A stretch of 64,000 bases of DNA. Origin: Morella rubra (Eukaryota; Streptophyta; Magnoliopsida; Fagales; Myricaceae). The stretch is taken from contig CM025856.1 of assembly GCA_003952965.2 (NCBI GenBank), positions 25,893,005-25,957,004 of the forward strand, read 5' to 3'. The translations under genes and the position numbers were made by a program. This document shows, piece by piece, positions 1 to 13,371 of the stretch (its first letter is position 1; every line of letters begins with the position of its first letter). The notes beneath the pieces are model-generated. The model was not told where the DNA came from. It ran no database searches and worked only from the letters and a program-made list of their open reading frames with translations.

Positions 1-3000
1 AAACACATGTGCTTGTGTTTGTTTGTGTTTAACTCTCTAACTTGTTAAGCTTGAGCTTAGATTGTGGACAGGGGTCTTATGAGTTAAAAAACTCCTAGAG
101 GTGCAATATGTCTGCAACTGATTATTTTGTTTTTTTTGGGTAAATGTGCGCATCTAACTCCAACTAAAGTGATGCTGTAATGAGCTTTTTCGCATAAGTG
201 AACAAGTTCCCTTGAACTCATATGGGGAGGTTTCTTGAGTTGAAGTGTGAACATGGAGTTTGGAAAAGTTGAGTAGCTTAGCTGAAGTAAAGGGAGACGG
301 TAACATATTGTTCTATCTTTAGCTCGGACGACGATTGTTTTATTTGAATAAAATTATTTCCTTTGAACAAATTACATTTGTTTCTCTTTTCAATGAAATG
401 ACAAAGATGGCACAAAAAATTAGAAGAATAAAAAAAGGTACTTTTGGAAAAGATTAAAGTTGAGAATACTCTGAAAATAACAACTATTTGGTTATTTGGA
501 GATGGTTCAGATGGAATACTACTCTTTAAACACTTCTGCGCCTTTCATTTTTTGGGTTTACCAAGGCGTTACCTTGTTGTAACGGCAAAGATGTGGCAAA
601 GAATGTGAGCGTAACGGCAAAGACGTAACAGAACATCAAATTTCAGCACATCTAATAATGACATATGAGCACGACAAACGACACAGCTTAGATGTTTTGC
701 AGTTTAGAGCTAATTATGGTGGCTCTTTTTAAAAAAAAAAAAAGGTTCCAAATCGGTTCAAAGAACAAAATCTCACATGAACGGCGTAAAATGAAAGAGC
801 ATGTAATCTTGTATACTGCACTATCGTTAGTTCACGCCTATTGGGCATCTCCTAGCTAGGCGTCAGACCGGCATGCGATGCTCTGCCGCTTTTGCTGGTC
901 GGTTCTCAAGCCTCACGTTGTTCTGCTTTACTTGTTCTCCGAATCCCAGTGGCAACAGAAACTATTCGAACCTCTCTTTTTTTTTTTCACGAGGTTTTCC
1001 TCAAAGAGACCCATTGAGAATTTTGAGCGATAAAACTTCTTGTGGCCTCAGGACTACTATTTTGTTCAGAATTATTTTTTGGCTCGGAACCCACGTTATG
1101 TTTGTTTTCTTTCAACAACCGACAAAGTTGCATGCCATTTTTTGTTTCAAGTTATAGAAGCGAAGAACTGGGTCCTCTCCAGTTCATACCAAACAGGAAA
1201 TGAATTTTATCTGATTTGAGGACCAACTCTGATAAAATTTGATAAGAGGGACACGTAACATGTTGCGCCACGGCACCTTTGTGGGTAGCCAGATGGCCCC
1301 GATCCCTTGTATAAAAACACAATGACGGGTGGCATTTATGATACAGTTAGAAATTTTTGATACGTTTTGCTCAGAAATTTTTTGAATAGGAGCTGGCAAT
1401 ACATGTTTTATAGCTAATATATTATATTTTCAATAAAGTCTGATATATACGCAAGATAAAGCTTGACACTATAATCTAGCTTCAAATGTTTTCTGTGATA
1501 ATTTTATAATATAGTATTGGTGTCAAGATATCTTCCTAATATTCGAAAAGTACTGATGGGTCGAATGAAAGAGAGGAATTGGCAAGCTCCTTTAATGGAA
1601 ATCATAATAATACTTGGAACAAAAATTCAAATTAATTAAATCTATATCCACTAGGTTCTATTATAACGTTTTATCGTCGGTATCAAATAACTACGCTATC
1701 GAGTATCGCTACTTGACGGCTTAATTAGCAGTTAGCCACTCCCGCAAGTTATGCTAATTGTATTTAATTTGCTGCTTTTTGGCAGTTGGACCTCATTTCT
1801 CTCGCGCTTTGTCTTCCTCTCTTTGCTTTCCGCTTTGGTCTCGATCTATAGGTTCCACATCAAAAGATCATGATAGGCCAGTACTGTCGTGCACTGAAAA
1901 AATTAGTTTAGGGTGTGTTAGTTTGCCTGATAATTGAAGAATTCGAATCTAACATTTGTGTATTGTAAATCGAACATGTTTAAAATTAACATGCAAGAAA
2001 TGCGTTTCTAATTTTGCCCTGAAGAAAATGATGACGAATTACCAACGTATTCTCTGATAATACATTAAGGGCAGAAAGCTTGAAGGGTAAAATGAGTTTG
2101 TGCAAAACATGTGGCCCCCACACGTTCAGTGAATTAAATTTGAAAAGAACATGAATAGACGGAATTGTCCTGATGATTATGAATGCACTGAGGTTAGTTG
2201 AGGGTGATTTAGTTTAGGGCAATATAGTCATTTTCTCTGACCATTTAATACGTTGACGGAAATTTTCCTCCCCTACACCTGCGATACTTACAGCTTGTCA
2301 GGCATCAATCAACTTTTGTTTTGCGTTCTTCTTCACTTGCGCAAATTGTTTTTTTAACCACATTAGTCGTTTGTCTTTCTCCTCTTTTTCCTTTTCTTTT
2401 ACCATAATAGACGTTTGTCTTTTTCTGCTTCTATTTTTTTTTTCATAAATTTGAAATTATAATAAATATTACAAATAAATAATATTTTTTACATTTTATC
2501 TTCTTCACTCATTCCAATAAAAATAATCTACAAACAACAACCTTAAAAATTATCATTACTTTTTTTACACCTCAATAATTTCTACACAAACACCAATACA
2601 ACTCCAACATCACCTAAAAATTCAAAAAACCTCCAAACCTAAAAATCTCATCAAAACGAAGATGCCCTTAGTTATTGTATTTTTCAGCTAGTCAATTAGT
2701 GGAGTCCCGTGTAGAGTGCAACATTTTTTAAAAAAAACATGGAGTTAATTATTTTTTTTTTTACAAATAAAATAAAATATTATAAATTATTAAAACTCAT
2801 GTAATAAATTCTTCATATAAATATATAGTAGAAGAATTTGTAAATGAAGCATTTTCTTACTACATACAAGGACAGAAAACAGAAGATGAAGATCATTTGG
2901 AATAAGAAACACATGCTTTTGCTTGGCACCCAAAAAAAAAAAAGAACTACCCCATCTAATCTCAATAGCCCATACCAACAGATAATCATGACGAGATAAA

Positions 3001-3537
3001 ATACTCAAACGACTGTTAAGCATCTATCCACCGCTTGTTAAAAAACTCCAACACGTGCTAATTTGCATTATTATTTTTCTAAGCATTAGATGTATATAAC
3101 CCAACAAAACCTAGTCAGTCTGACTTGGACATGTGCTAGGTTGGGTAGAGTACTCCAACACCTTGTCTCAAATAATTCGCCTTCCTTCAATTATTTCTTG
3201 ATCATAGAGCACACCCATGTTCCACGAGTGTCTTTGTCATTTGTCCACGTCAAGTCCATGTGTTCGAGGTCGTTGTAAATTCTTATAACTCAAAAATCTC
3301 ATTGCTATTTCTCAAACCTTCACTAATATTCAATATATTCTATCATTAAATATGAATTTTCTGGAAATAGCATATTCGAATTTTAAAAGCAACGATCTCC
3401 TTCAGACTTTATACAATGCAGTGGATTTGGCCCCTTTAATCTATGATTTCGGCCATAAGAAAGTAGGTAGTGATAATTTAACATATAATATGACATGTTA
3501 CTCATTTGGTCGGTGCGTTGAGAGTGTTTAATTTGTC
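1..3537. other. Spacer, no gene recognised
   Basis: No exon set or protein family is recognisable. The stretch is AT-rich with many short homopolymers. The short open frames in it have no plant-like splice context or family resemblance. The part at about 2430-2670 resembles a small repeat also seen in SRS2 intron 1 and upstream of SRS2, and is listed separately. Confidence 0.6.
2430..2670. repeat. MITE-like repeat, diverged relative of the 39383 and 40671 copies
   Basis: The order of short blocks (a T-run followed by ACACCTCAATAATTTC, then ACACCAATACAACTCCAACA, then CATCACCTAAA, then TCATCAAAACGAAGATG) follows the two better matched copies at 39383-39614 and 40671-40905. Ends and target-site duplication are unclear here, so this is called by similarity only. 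Confidence 0.4.
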
Positions 3538-3905
3538 CACTAACGGAGGAAAGGTCACGTGTGTCACTGCCAAGTAGGCAAGTAGAAGCCAAATACGATC
3601 CAATGTATTGGGGATAAGAACGGTATGTGTGACGTGGCCTTACGCCACCACGGTCAGACTAAAAGCTGTCAAGCTCATCTTGTATCCACGTCATCAAACG
3701 CGGCGAACCGAGTTGGTGTGAAGCTCGCTGCAGGTGCGCCGCGTCACTGCCAAGCTAACTGCCTGAAAAAGACTTCCGAAGGCGCTGGCCTACGGCTGTG
3801 TAAGGAATTGATTGGTTATTGGCTAAGACCTTCCCAGGCTGTGAACCATCCAGATCTCCCCGCCAACGTGGAAATGACAGAGGCCATCTGGGGCTGTCTG
3901 CTCGA
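3538..3905. promoter_or_regulatory. GC-richer island with clustered ACGT-core motifs
   Basis: Within about 330 bases there are GTCACGTGTG (a G-box core), GTGACGTGGC, TCCACGTCATCA and CCAACGTGG, all with the ACGT core bound by plant bZIP and bHLH factors. Base composition is less AT-rich than on either side. It lies about 1.3 kb upstream of the GDH start. An open frame across it (3625-4038) has no recognisable domain and is not called as a gene. A regulatory role is inferred from motif density only. Confidence 0.3.
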
Positions 3906-4990
3906 ATCTATGCGCCTTCCAATATTGACGGCCGACCTTGACTCTTCTTCTTTCTTTCTTTTAATTTTTTCTGAGCGACCGATCTCGACTGTTACTATAG
4001 GCTCTATCAATTACGAATATACATTTAGGAATGAATAATAGATGAATTTTTGTTATTTATAATACGATTTATTTTAGCATATTTAAAATACAACTCGAAC
4101 ACTAAAACATGAGTAAGATACATGCCACCATTAATAGCGTGTCAGACGAAAAAAATGATATGCCAACACAGATCCCATATATGACATATGATAGAGAATT
4201 GTGAAATCTATTTTGGTAATGTACCACAAAAATTCGAAAATCTAAGTATTATATCTTAAAAGTAACTTATTTGGAAAGATGAGATTTTAATTGTGCACTT
4301 ATTTTAGATAAAATTGCAAATGGATATTGAGTTGGTCTATATTTGTTTTTACACAAAAAGAATACTTATGGAAATTAAAGTCTAAAATGTGATAAGAACA
4401 CAAAGACATGTTTTGGCGTTCATTATCTATAGCACAGCTTGTTAATTAGCAAATTTTGTGAATCACATCATCGATCACTGTCTATCTCCTGCTAATAACT
4501 ATATGTAAATGGTATTTACGAGTCTCATGAGACAAGAAAAGAGATAAAATAAAACTTTGAAGCGTACATGTTTGTACATATTTGTTACTTGTTTTTTAAA
4601 ATATTAATTAAGATAGAATATTTCAAACAACTTTATATTATAGTGTAAAATTCTCATCTCAAACTTAATATTTTTATGAGTCATTAATTATGAGTGACAG
4701 AACATCGTTAGGTGTCCACAATTTTATTATGGTAAAAAAGTTATTCAGGACTGCCAAGTTGTTGTATTTGTGTTAGTCTGTTCTTTTAATGAGCCCCCAA
4801 GGGCAGTAACAGTGTAACACTGGCATACGTCCAAAAAGGGTCCCAAAAAAAAAACTGAAAAGGGCAGTAATTGTATTGTGGAAAAGTCGCTTTTGACCAC
4901 GTTCCAGTGGGGAAGTTTATTTTTTCTCTCTCTCTCTCTTTTTTTTCCTAATCCAAAAAAAGATACGCAATTTACTGATTTAGCTTGCCA
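3906..4990. other. AT-rich spacer upstream of GDH
   Basis: No gene or clear repeat was seen. A (CT)n tract lies at about 4925-4940, in the distal promoter of the following gene. Confidence 0.5.
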
Positions 4991-5001
4991 TGTCGAGCTT
5001 C

Positions 5002-5034
5002 CCAATCCGCTGTTCCATTCTTTCCCTATTTATA
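5002..5034 (+). promoter_or_regulatory. GDH core promoter: CCAAT box and TATA box
   Basis: A CCAAT pentamer lies at 5002-5006 and TATTTATA at 5027-5034, about 170 bases before the GDH ATG. This spacing would give a 5' leader of roughly 140 bases. The leader is pyrimidine-rich, as is common in plant leaders. The call rests on motif and position only. Confidence 0.55.
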
Positions 5035-5106
5035 CCCGCCAACTCCACCCCACTCAACCACCCATTCGTTGTTGTTCACTCCGATCTTTCCTTCAACTCT
5101 CACTAG

Positions 5107-8391
<3,285 letters not shown>

Positions 8392-9137
8392 ATAGCTTCC
8401 TTTCAAGTCTTCTGATTTCGCATGTTCCCTCATTTTATCTTCAAATGTACCGCTAATCATAGCTGAAGAAAGTAAGTTTAGAAGATATTCTTACCTCCCT
8501 CCAAAGTTTTTCATTTTCCAAATTTCCTTTGTCATTGAAGTGAAAACAAACTGAGTACACATTTATTGGGTTGAAAAGAAGGCAGGAGCCATGGGGTGGC
8601 AGGGTGGGGGTGGGGTTTGTTTTGTATTCAGCAACGAATATTTGTAACAAGCAGTTTGTTTGGAAGGTCAGTCATCAATACCATGTACTGTTTTATTTTT
8701 CCTTTGACATAACTTCTGTCTTTCATGTTCCATTTGGAATCAGCTGAAACATTTACGCTTTGGTCTTAAGCCAATACCTATTGTCATGAAACATTCATTA
8801 TCAAATATATCAAATTCGTCGCTTACAAAAAAAAAAAAGTGTTAAACCAACTTCACAATCAAAAGGTCAGCATGGCCTTTTCTGCGGATAATACCAATTC
8901 TGTAGACTGGAAGAAGTTTAAAGATGCAGATAAAAAGTAAAAATAGCTTGCCCATAATTTTACTTGACTGACAGACAGGGGAGGGGAGGGAGATAAGCCT
9001 TTCTACTTCATAGCATGGGCCTCCTCCCTACTTTCTATCTATAAGAACATACAAGCAATGGAATAGAAAGGAAGATACCAGAGAAGAAGAAAGAAGGCCA
9101 AAACAAGAGCAAGGGTAAGAGCTTTCCCAGGACAGTC
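8392..9137. other. GDH 3' region and LIL3-copy promoter
   Basis: No gene. The first half is presumably GDH 3' UTR. Near the end are an I-box core GATAAG at 8992-8997 and a TATA-like CTATAAG at 9039-9045, about 95 bases before the next ATG. I-boxes are typical of light-regulated photosynthesis genes, which suits the LIL3 identity of the next locus. Confidence 0.5.
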
Positions 9138-10495
9138 ATGGCTTCCACTGCCATTATTGCATCCCTGCATATGGCTTGCAGTTCAAATCATGTCACTAAG
9201 AAACAACAGCCTCAATCAGGATCTGCTCGCTCTTTGGGGCCGACGCAGTCGACCTTTGTTGTTACTCCTGATTTCAAAGGGCAAAAAGGTTTCAACGTGG
9301 CAGAACACCATGGGAACACTGCTATACACGTTGATAAATCAAAGGAAGCCAAAGATAATCAGCTGGAGAATGGTTTGGACTCGGAACCTTCTTTTCCAAA
9401 ATTTACGGATGAGCGGTGGAAGAATGGGACGTGGGATCTAAACATGTTTGTTAAGGTTGGGAAAATCGATTGGGATGGTGTGATTATTGCAGGTAACGAT
9501 CCGTCTCCCCCATTTATGTCCAGAAAGGACAATTATGGCTTTAGTAGATATTAACTATTCCATACAGAGATAAGGAGTTTTCTAAAAAGTTGTGTGTAGT
9601 TATAGGGTGTGTGGGGTTATGCTTGATAAAGATTTCGGACCGGAGAGTGGGCAAAGCCAGATGCAGGGTTCCTGCATAAACTTGGAATCCTGTCCAAATT
9701 CAGTGTTACCATATCACCATTCAGGCTTCATACTTTGACAAATAATACACTCAGCAAAGCAAAGCACAAATTTTTCTAAACCATTCCATAATTTCTTTAC
9801 GTTTCACATATGTCGGTCTTGCAGAAGCAAGGAGAAGGAAGTATCTTGAATTGTATCCGGAAGCATCAACAAACCTGAAGACCTTTCAGTGCTAAAAAAT
9901 TGCTAAAACGGGTGAGTTCCATCATTCCTTGGTGGGCATGGCTACAGAAGATCCCATCTCCCAGAAGCATGAGCTTATCGCTCAATGGTTAGTAAAAAGC
10001 CAGAGCTCTTTAAGCACTTGGGACTCCATTCTTCCAGTCTCTTGCACAGTTAAACTGTCAGTCGTGTCTCTCACTTGCATCTTCTTGTAGGTCGAGCTGC
10101 AATGTTGGGATTCTCTCATGGCATACTTGGTAGATGCACTGACGGGGCTTGATGTGGTAGGCCAGATCTGGCATGGCTACAGAGATCCCATCTCCCAGGC
10201 TGAGCTGCAAGGTTATAACCAGGCCTTTAGCACTCTCCATTCTTCCAGTGCACAGGTCATCTGTCTGCATCTTCTTGTATCGAGCTGCAATTTGGGAATG
10301 GCATACTTGGTAGATGCACTGACGGGGCTTGATGTGGTAGATTTTGGTATGCTCTACGGTCAAAAGGCGAACCCAAGATTTTGGATCTCTAAAAAGCTAG
10401 CCGATGAAGCTACCTTCTACGACAGGCAATGGCAAGCATCGTGGCAAAGCAAAAATGCAAGCACTGATGCTTCGGAGCAAACGGGAGCGAAATAG
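9138..10495 (+). pseudogene. LIL3: Decayed LIL3 (light-harvesting-like protein 3) copy
   Basis: LIL3 is a thylakoid protein with one chlorophyll-binding helix. It anchors geranylgeranyl reductase and protochlorophyllide reductase in chlorophyll synthesis. Exon 1 (9138-9492) is open, with a plastid-targeting-like start and the family block FPKFTDERWKNGTWDLNMF, then KIDWDGVI. After an intron, exon 2 resumes at 9825 with EARRRKYLELYPEAS and then loses frame. Family pieces follow in different frames: IIPWWAW near 9920, HLPEAEL-like sequence near 9955, RAAMLGF near 10095 and MAYLVDALTGLDVV at 10118 onward. The far end is again open and family-like (LADEATFYDRQWQASW to the stop at 10493-10495). The middle, with the chlorophyll-binding helix, is partly duplicated. 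At least two frame breaks and a stop after exon 2 make a full-length product unlikely. An expressed short protein from exon 1 cannot be excluded. Confidence 0.75.
9935..10340 (+). repeat. Internal tandem duplication in the LIL3 copy
   Basis: Bases 9935-10160 and 10170-10340 are two direct copies, offset by 235 bases. Both begin with GGCATGGCTACAGA and end with GGGGCTTGATGTGGTAG. Each spans the end of one LIL3 exon, an intron and the start of the helix exon. The second copy has lost about 55 bases and the intact intron acceptor. The duplication probably happened after the gene copy formed. Confidence 0.85.
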
Positions 10496-11401
10496 TTTGC
10501 CTTCCTAGTTTGAACTTATTCATTCGTTGCTATGAAAAAATCCCACTCTCAAATATAGTTGTTTATTTACGACTGGCTTGATTATCTGCTCTGCGAAAAA
10601 CTCCATAAATCATGAACTGCTTATAAAAGACGTGTAAAATTTGGAAACATGGCCTCACGTGAGTTCATCTCGGCTATACGTTCTTTATTTCCTTCTTCTG
10701 ATCTCAGATCTTTTAGGTGTTCGTTTTCCAAAATTTCAGAGAATATTTTTAAAAATTTTGAGAATCTTTATTTTATTAAGATTTATAAAAAATTAGAGTG
10801 TGTATATATAAAAATTAAAAATTTTAAAATATTTATTTTACTGAAAATTTCTTTACTCTGAAATTTTAAAGCAAAGAATACCACCTTTGTTGGCGGTCGG
10901 CCCCGCAAGGATGGGATTCCAGAGAGCGGAAAGAGCTTGTGAATTATAATTGGGACTAATCCATAAACTATGAATTGGACCTGAACCGATTTGGGCCCAG
11001 ATCAACTCTGGGCAAGGAAACTTGGCCTAGTCCAACAGCCTAAGACAAGGCCCTAGCCTTGGGATTTTCAGCTGACATGCACAGGCCCAAACGACTGTTC
11101 AGTCCATAAATTTGGCGTGACTTGCTTCTTCCTTTTCCCCTATATATAAAAGCTCAGAATACTTTTAACATAATAATGGATCAACTAAAATACGATTTTT
11201 ATTCAGTCAAACATTTCAACAGGAAACAGTACTGCTACGTAGAAAAAATGTGACTACTACGAGTAGTCAACAACTAAACCAAAAGAGAATAAAACGTACA
11301 ATAACAATGAATAGCCATAAGAAAGGGGCATTTCCCACCCAATTAGAAGCAGTCGTCGATGCTGAAAAATGATCGTCATTGCCACGGGCATAATTGGTAA
11401 T

Positions 11402-11437
<36 letters not shown>

Positions 11438-12284
11438 ATAATCAGATTTTGTTTTTTGGTCTCTTTTCAATCCAAATGTTTTTTAAAAGATACTCAAAAC
11501 ATATACGTCAATATATTTTTTAATATTAAAATCTATATAATAAAAAGTTAAAAATATCAAATTATACTAATTGCACTCGTTCCTTCACCAAATATTATCA
11601 ATGGTAATATCTTAATACAAGTACAAATATATACATGTTAGAGTTCCAATACAACTGAGTGTAAAAAAAATGCAATAATAAGGAAAGAGACATTTTGCAA
11701 AACTCATATATAAATATGTCCAGGTGATGCTATAGATTCTACTGAATGCATATAATTATAGAAGAAAAATTATAAATAATTATTTATTTATATTCTGGTA
11801 AAACTTGATAAAGTATTTATTTTGCGTCTTTTCCTATTCATGCAATGTATTTTTAAAACGTACAAATAAACCAGGGATGCAACGAATCTTGTCGTATTTA
11901 GTGGCATTGAAAATCTTAATTATTATAATTAACTAGTTGCAGTTTGCAAAGGCAAGGACTGCTGGAAGGTTTTTATGGACGAGAGCTTTCGGTACGAAAG
12001 TGACGGGGAAAAAAAAGACAGAGAGAAGAAAATGAGAGAGAAACAAATACAAATTTTAATAATTTAATAGCAGTTTTTTAAAGGTAAAAATAATAATAAT
12101 TAGAGACACTCATATGTCCGTATTACTAAATTTTTGTTGGGTTTAAAAAATCATTTGGGGGAGACGGGGCCTGTCATGGATTACTCGTTGGATAGAAGAA
12201 TAACCAATTTCAGCCGAAAAAGTTCGATTGTGAAATCTAAATAGGAGTTTGAAAAATTTAAGTTACGATATTGATCTGCTTGCT
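10496..12284. other. Spacer between the LIL3 copy and a hAT element
   Basis: AT-rich, no gene recognised. It includes a (TA)n microsatellite at about 11404-11436. The GC-richer stretch at 10890-11110 has no recognisable product. Confidence 0.5.
11404..11436. repeat. (TA)n microsatellite
   Basis: About 16 TA dinucleotides in a row, read directly. It makes the short open frames on both strands here meaningless. Confidence 0.95.
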
Positions 12285-13027
12285 TATGGGTGGTTAACGG
12301 TAGTGTAGGTGACGATTTGACGAAAACCGTCACCGTCACCGCAATTAACGGAATCACATAATTGACACCGCCACCGCACCGTTAAGGCACAATAATTGCC
12401 TTTGCCGTGACAGTATTAACAGGTAACGATTATACAGTAACCGCTTAAACCGTATAACTTTGGGCAAAAAAAGATTTTTTTTTCTTTTCATTTTTTTTAC
12501 TGTTTTACTGTTTTTCTTGGGCTTTTTTGGACCATTTTTGATGCCTATATATAAGCAACAAATATAATCATTCAAATATCATAACTGTTTAAATTTTCAA
12601 CATAATATCATAATCAATAATCATATCAAATGGACAAATATCATAACCTATTCAAACATAATATCATAATCATTAATAATCATAACAAATATAATAAGCT
12701 GTCCAAAAGTCCAACATAATATCATATTCAAACATAAAGACTAAAGTCTAATAAAAGTGTCCAACAATGTGACATAAACCAACTAACATATTCTAACAAA
12801 AGCAAACAAAAGTATGTCACATAATCAATAATCATCTCAAGTCTCAACTAGGGGTGGTTAACGGTAGTGTAGGTGACGGTTTGGAAAATCATCACTGTCA
12901 TTGTAAATTGACGAAATCACATATTTATTACCGTCACCGTACCGCTAAGATACAATAACTACCCTTAAATATACCGTCATTACATCGTTAAGAGACAATA
13001 ACCGCACGTGCAAATGAGCACCCCTAA
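12285..13027. mobile_element. Non-autonomous hAT element, 743 bp, with repeated 5' end
   Basis: The left end TATGGGTGGTTAACGG and the right end GAGCACCCCTAA are imperfect inverted ends of the TAGGGGTG type known from hAT elements. Both sides carry GCTTGCT (12278-12284 and 13028-13034), a 7-base part of the expected 8-bp target duplication. The left-end region is repeated inside: TAGGGGTGGTTAACGGTAG starts near 12850 and is followed by a diverged copy of the same GTGACGG/CACCGTCA-rich sequence. The core (12560-12840) is AT-rich with reiterated ATATCATAATCA-type words. There is no transposase, so it would depend on another element. Confidence 0.7.
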
Positions 13028-13236
13028 GCTTGCTAATATATTTGCGTCCGAACGCAAATCTTTCGGAAGCGCAATTCCGATTGGAGAGGATGCTGATGCC
13101 GTTACCGATAACGATGACGATGACGGAGTCGCAATGCATTTAACTACCGTGACATAACTTCCGTTTTTATGTTTTTTCTTTTTCTGAACACAAACCTCCT
13201 TTTTTTTTTTTCTATTCATCCAAAAGACTACTCAGA

Positions 13237-13360
13237 CTTCTCTCTCCCTCTCTCTCTCTCTCTTTCTCTCTGGGAGGCGGATTGATGATAAAATAAGTAA
13301 ACCACCAACGTACTCTATAATCCAGAACCTCTTGACTCTCTCTCTCTCTCTCTCTCTCTG
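13237..13360. repeat. (CT)n tracts in the TMEM135-like 5' leader
   Basis: Two CT-rich tracts (about 13237-13272 and 13337-13360) lie just before the ATG at 13372. Pyrimidine tracts in this position are common in plant promoters and leaders. Confidence 0.8.
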
Positions 13361-13371
13361 TCCGGACGGAA

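Noticed and set aside
3625-4038. Open frame of 137 aa on the plus strand
   Set aside because: No recognisable domain, no promoter or splice context, and a competing frame on the other strand.
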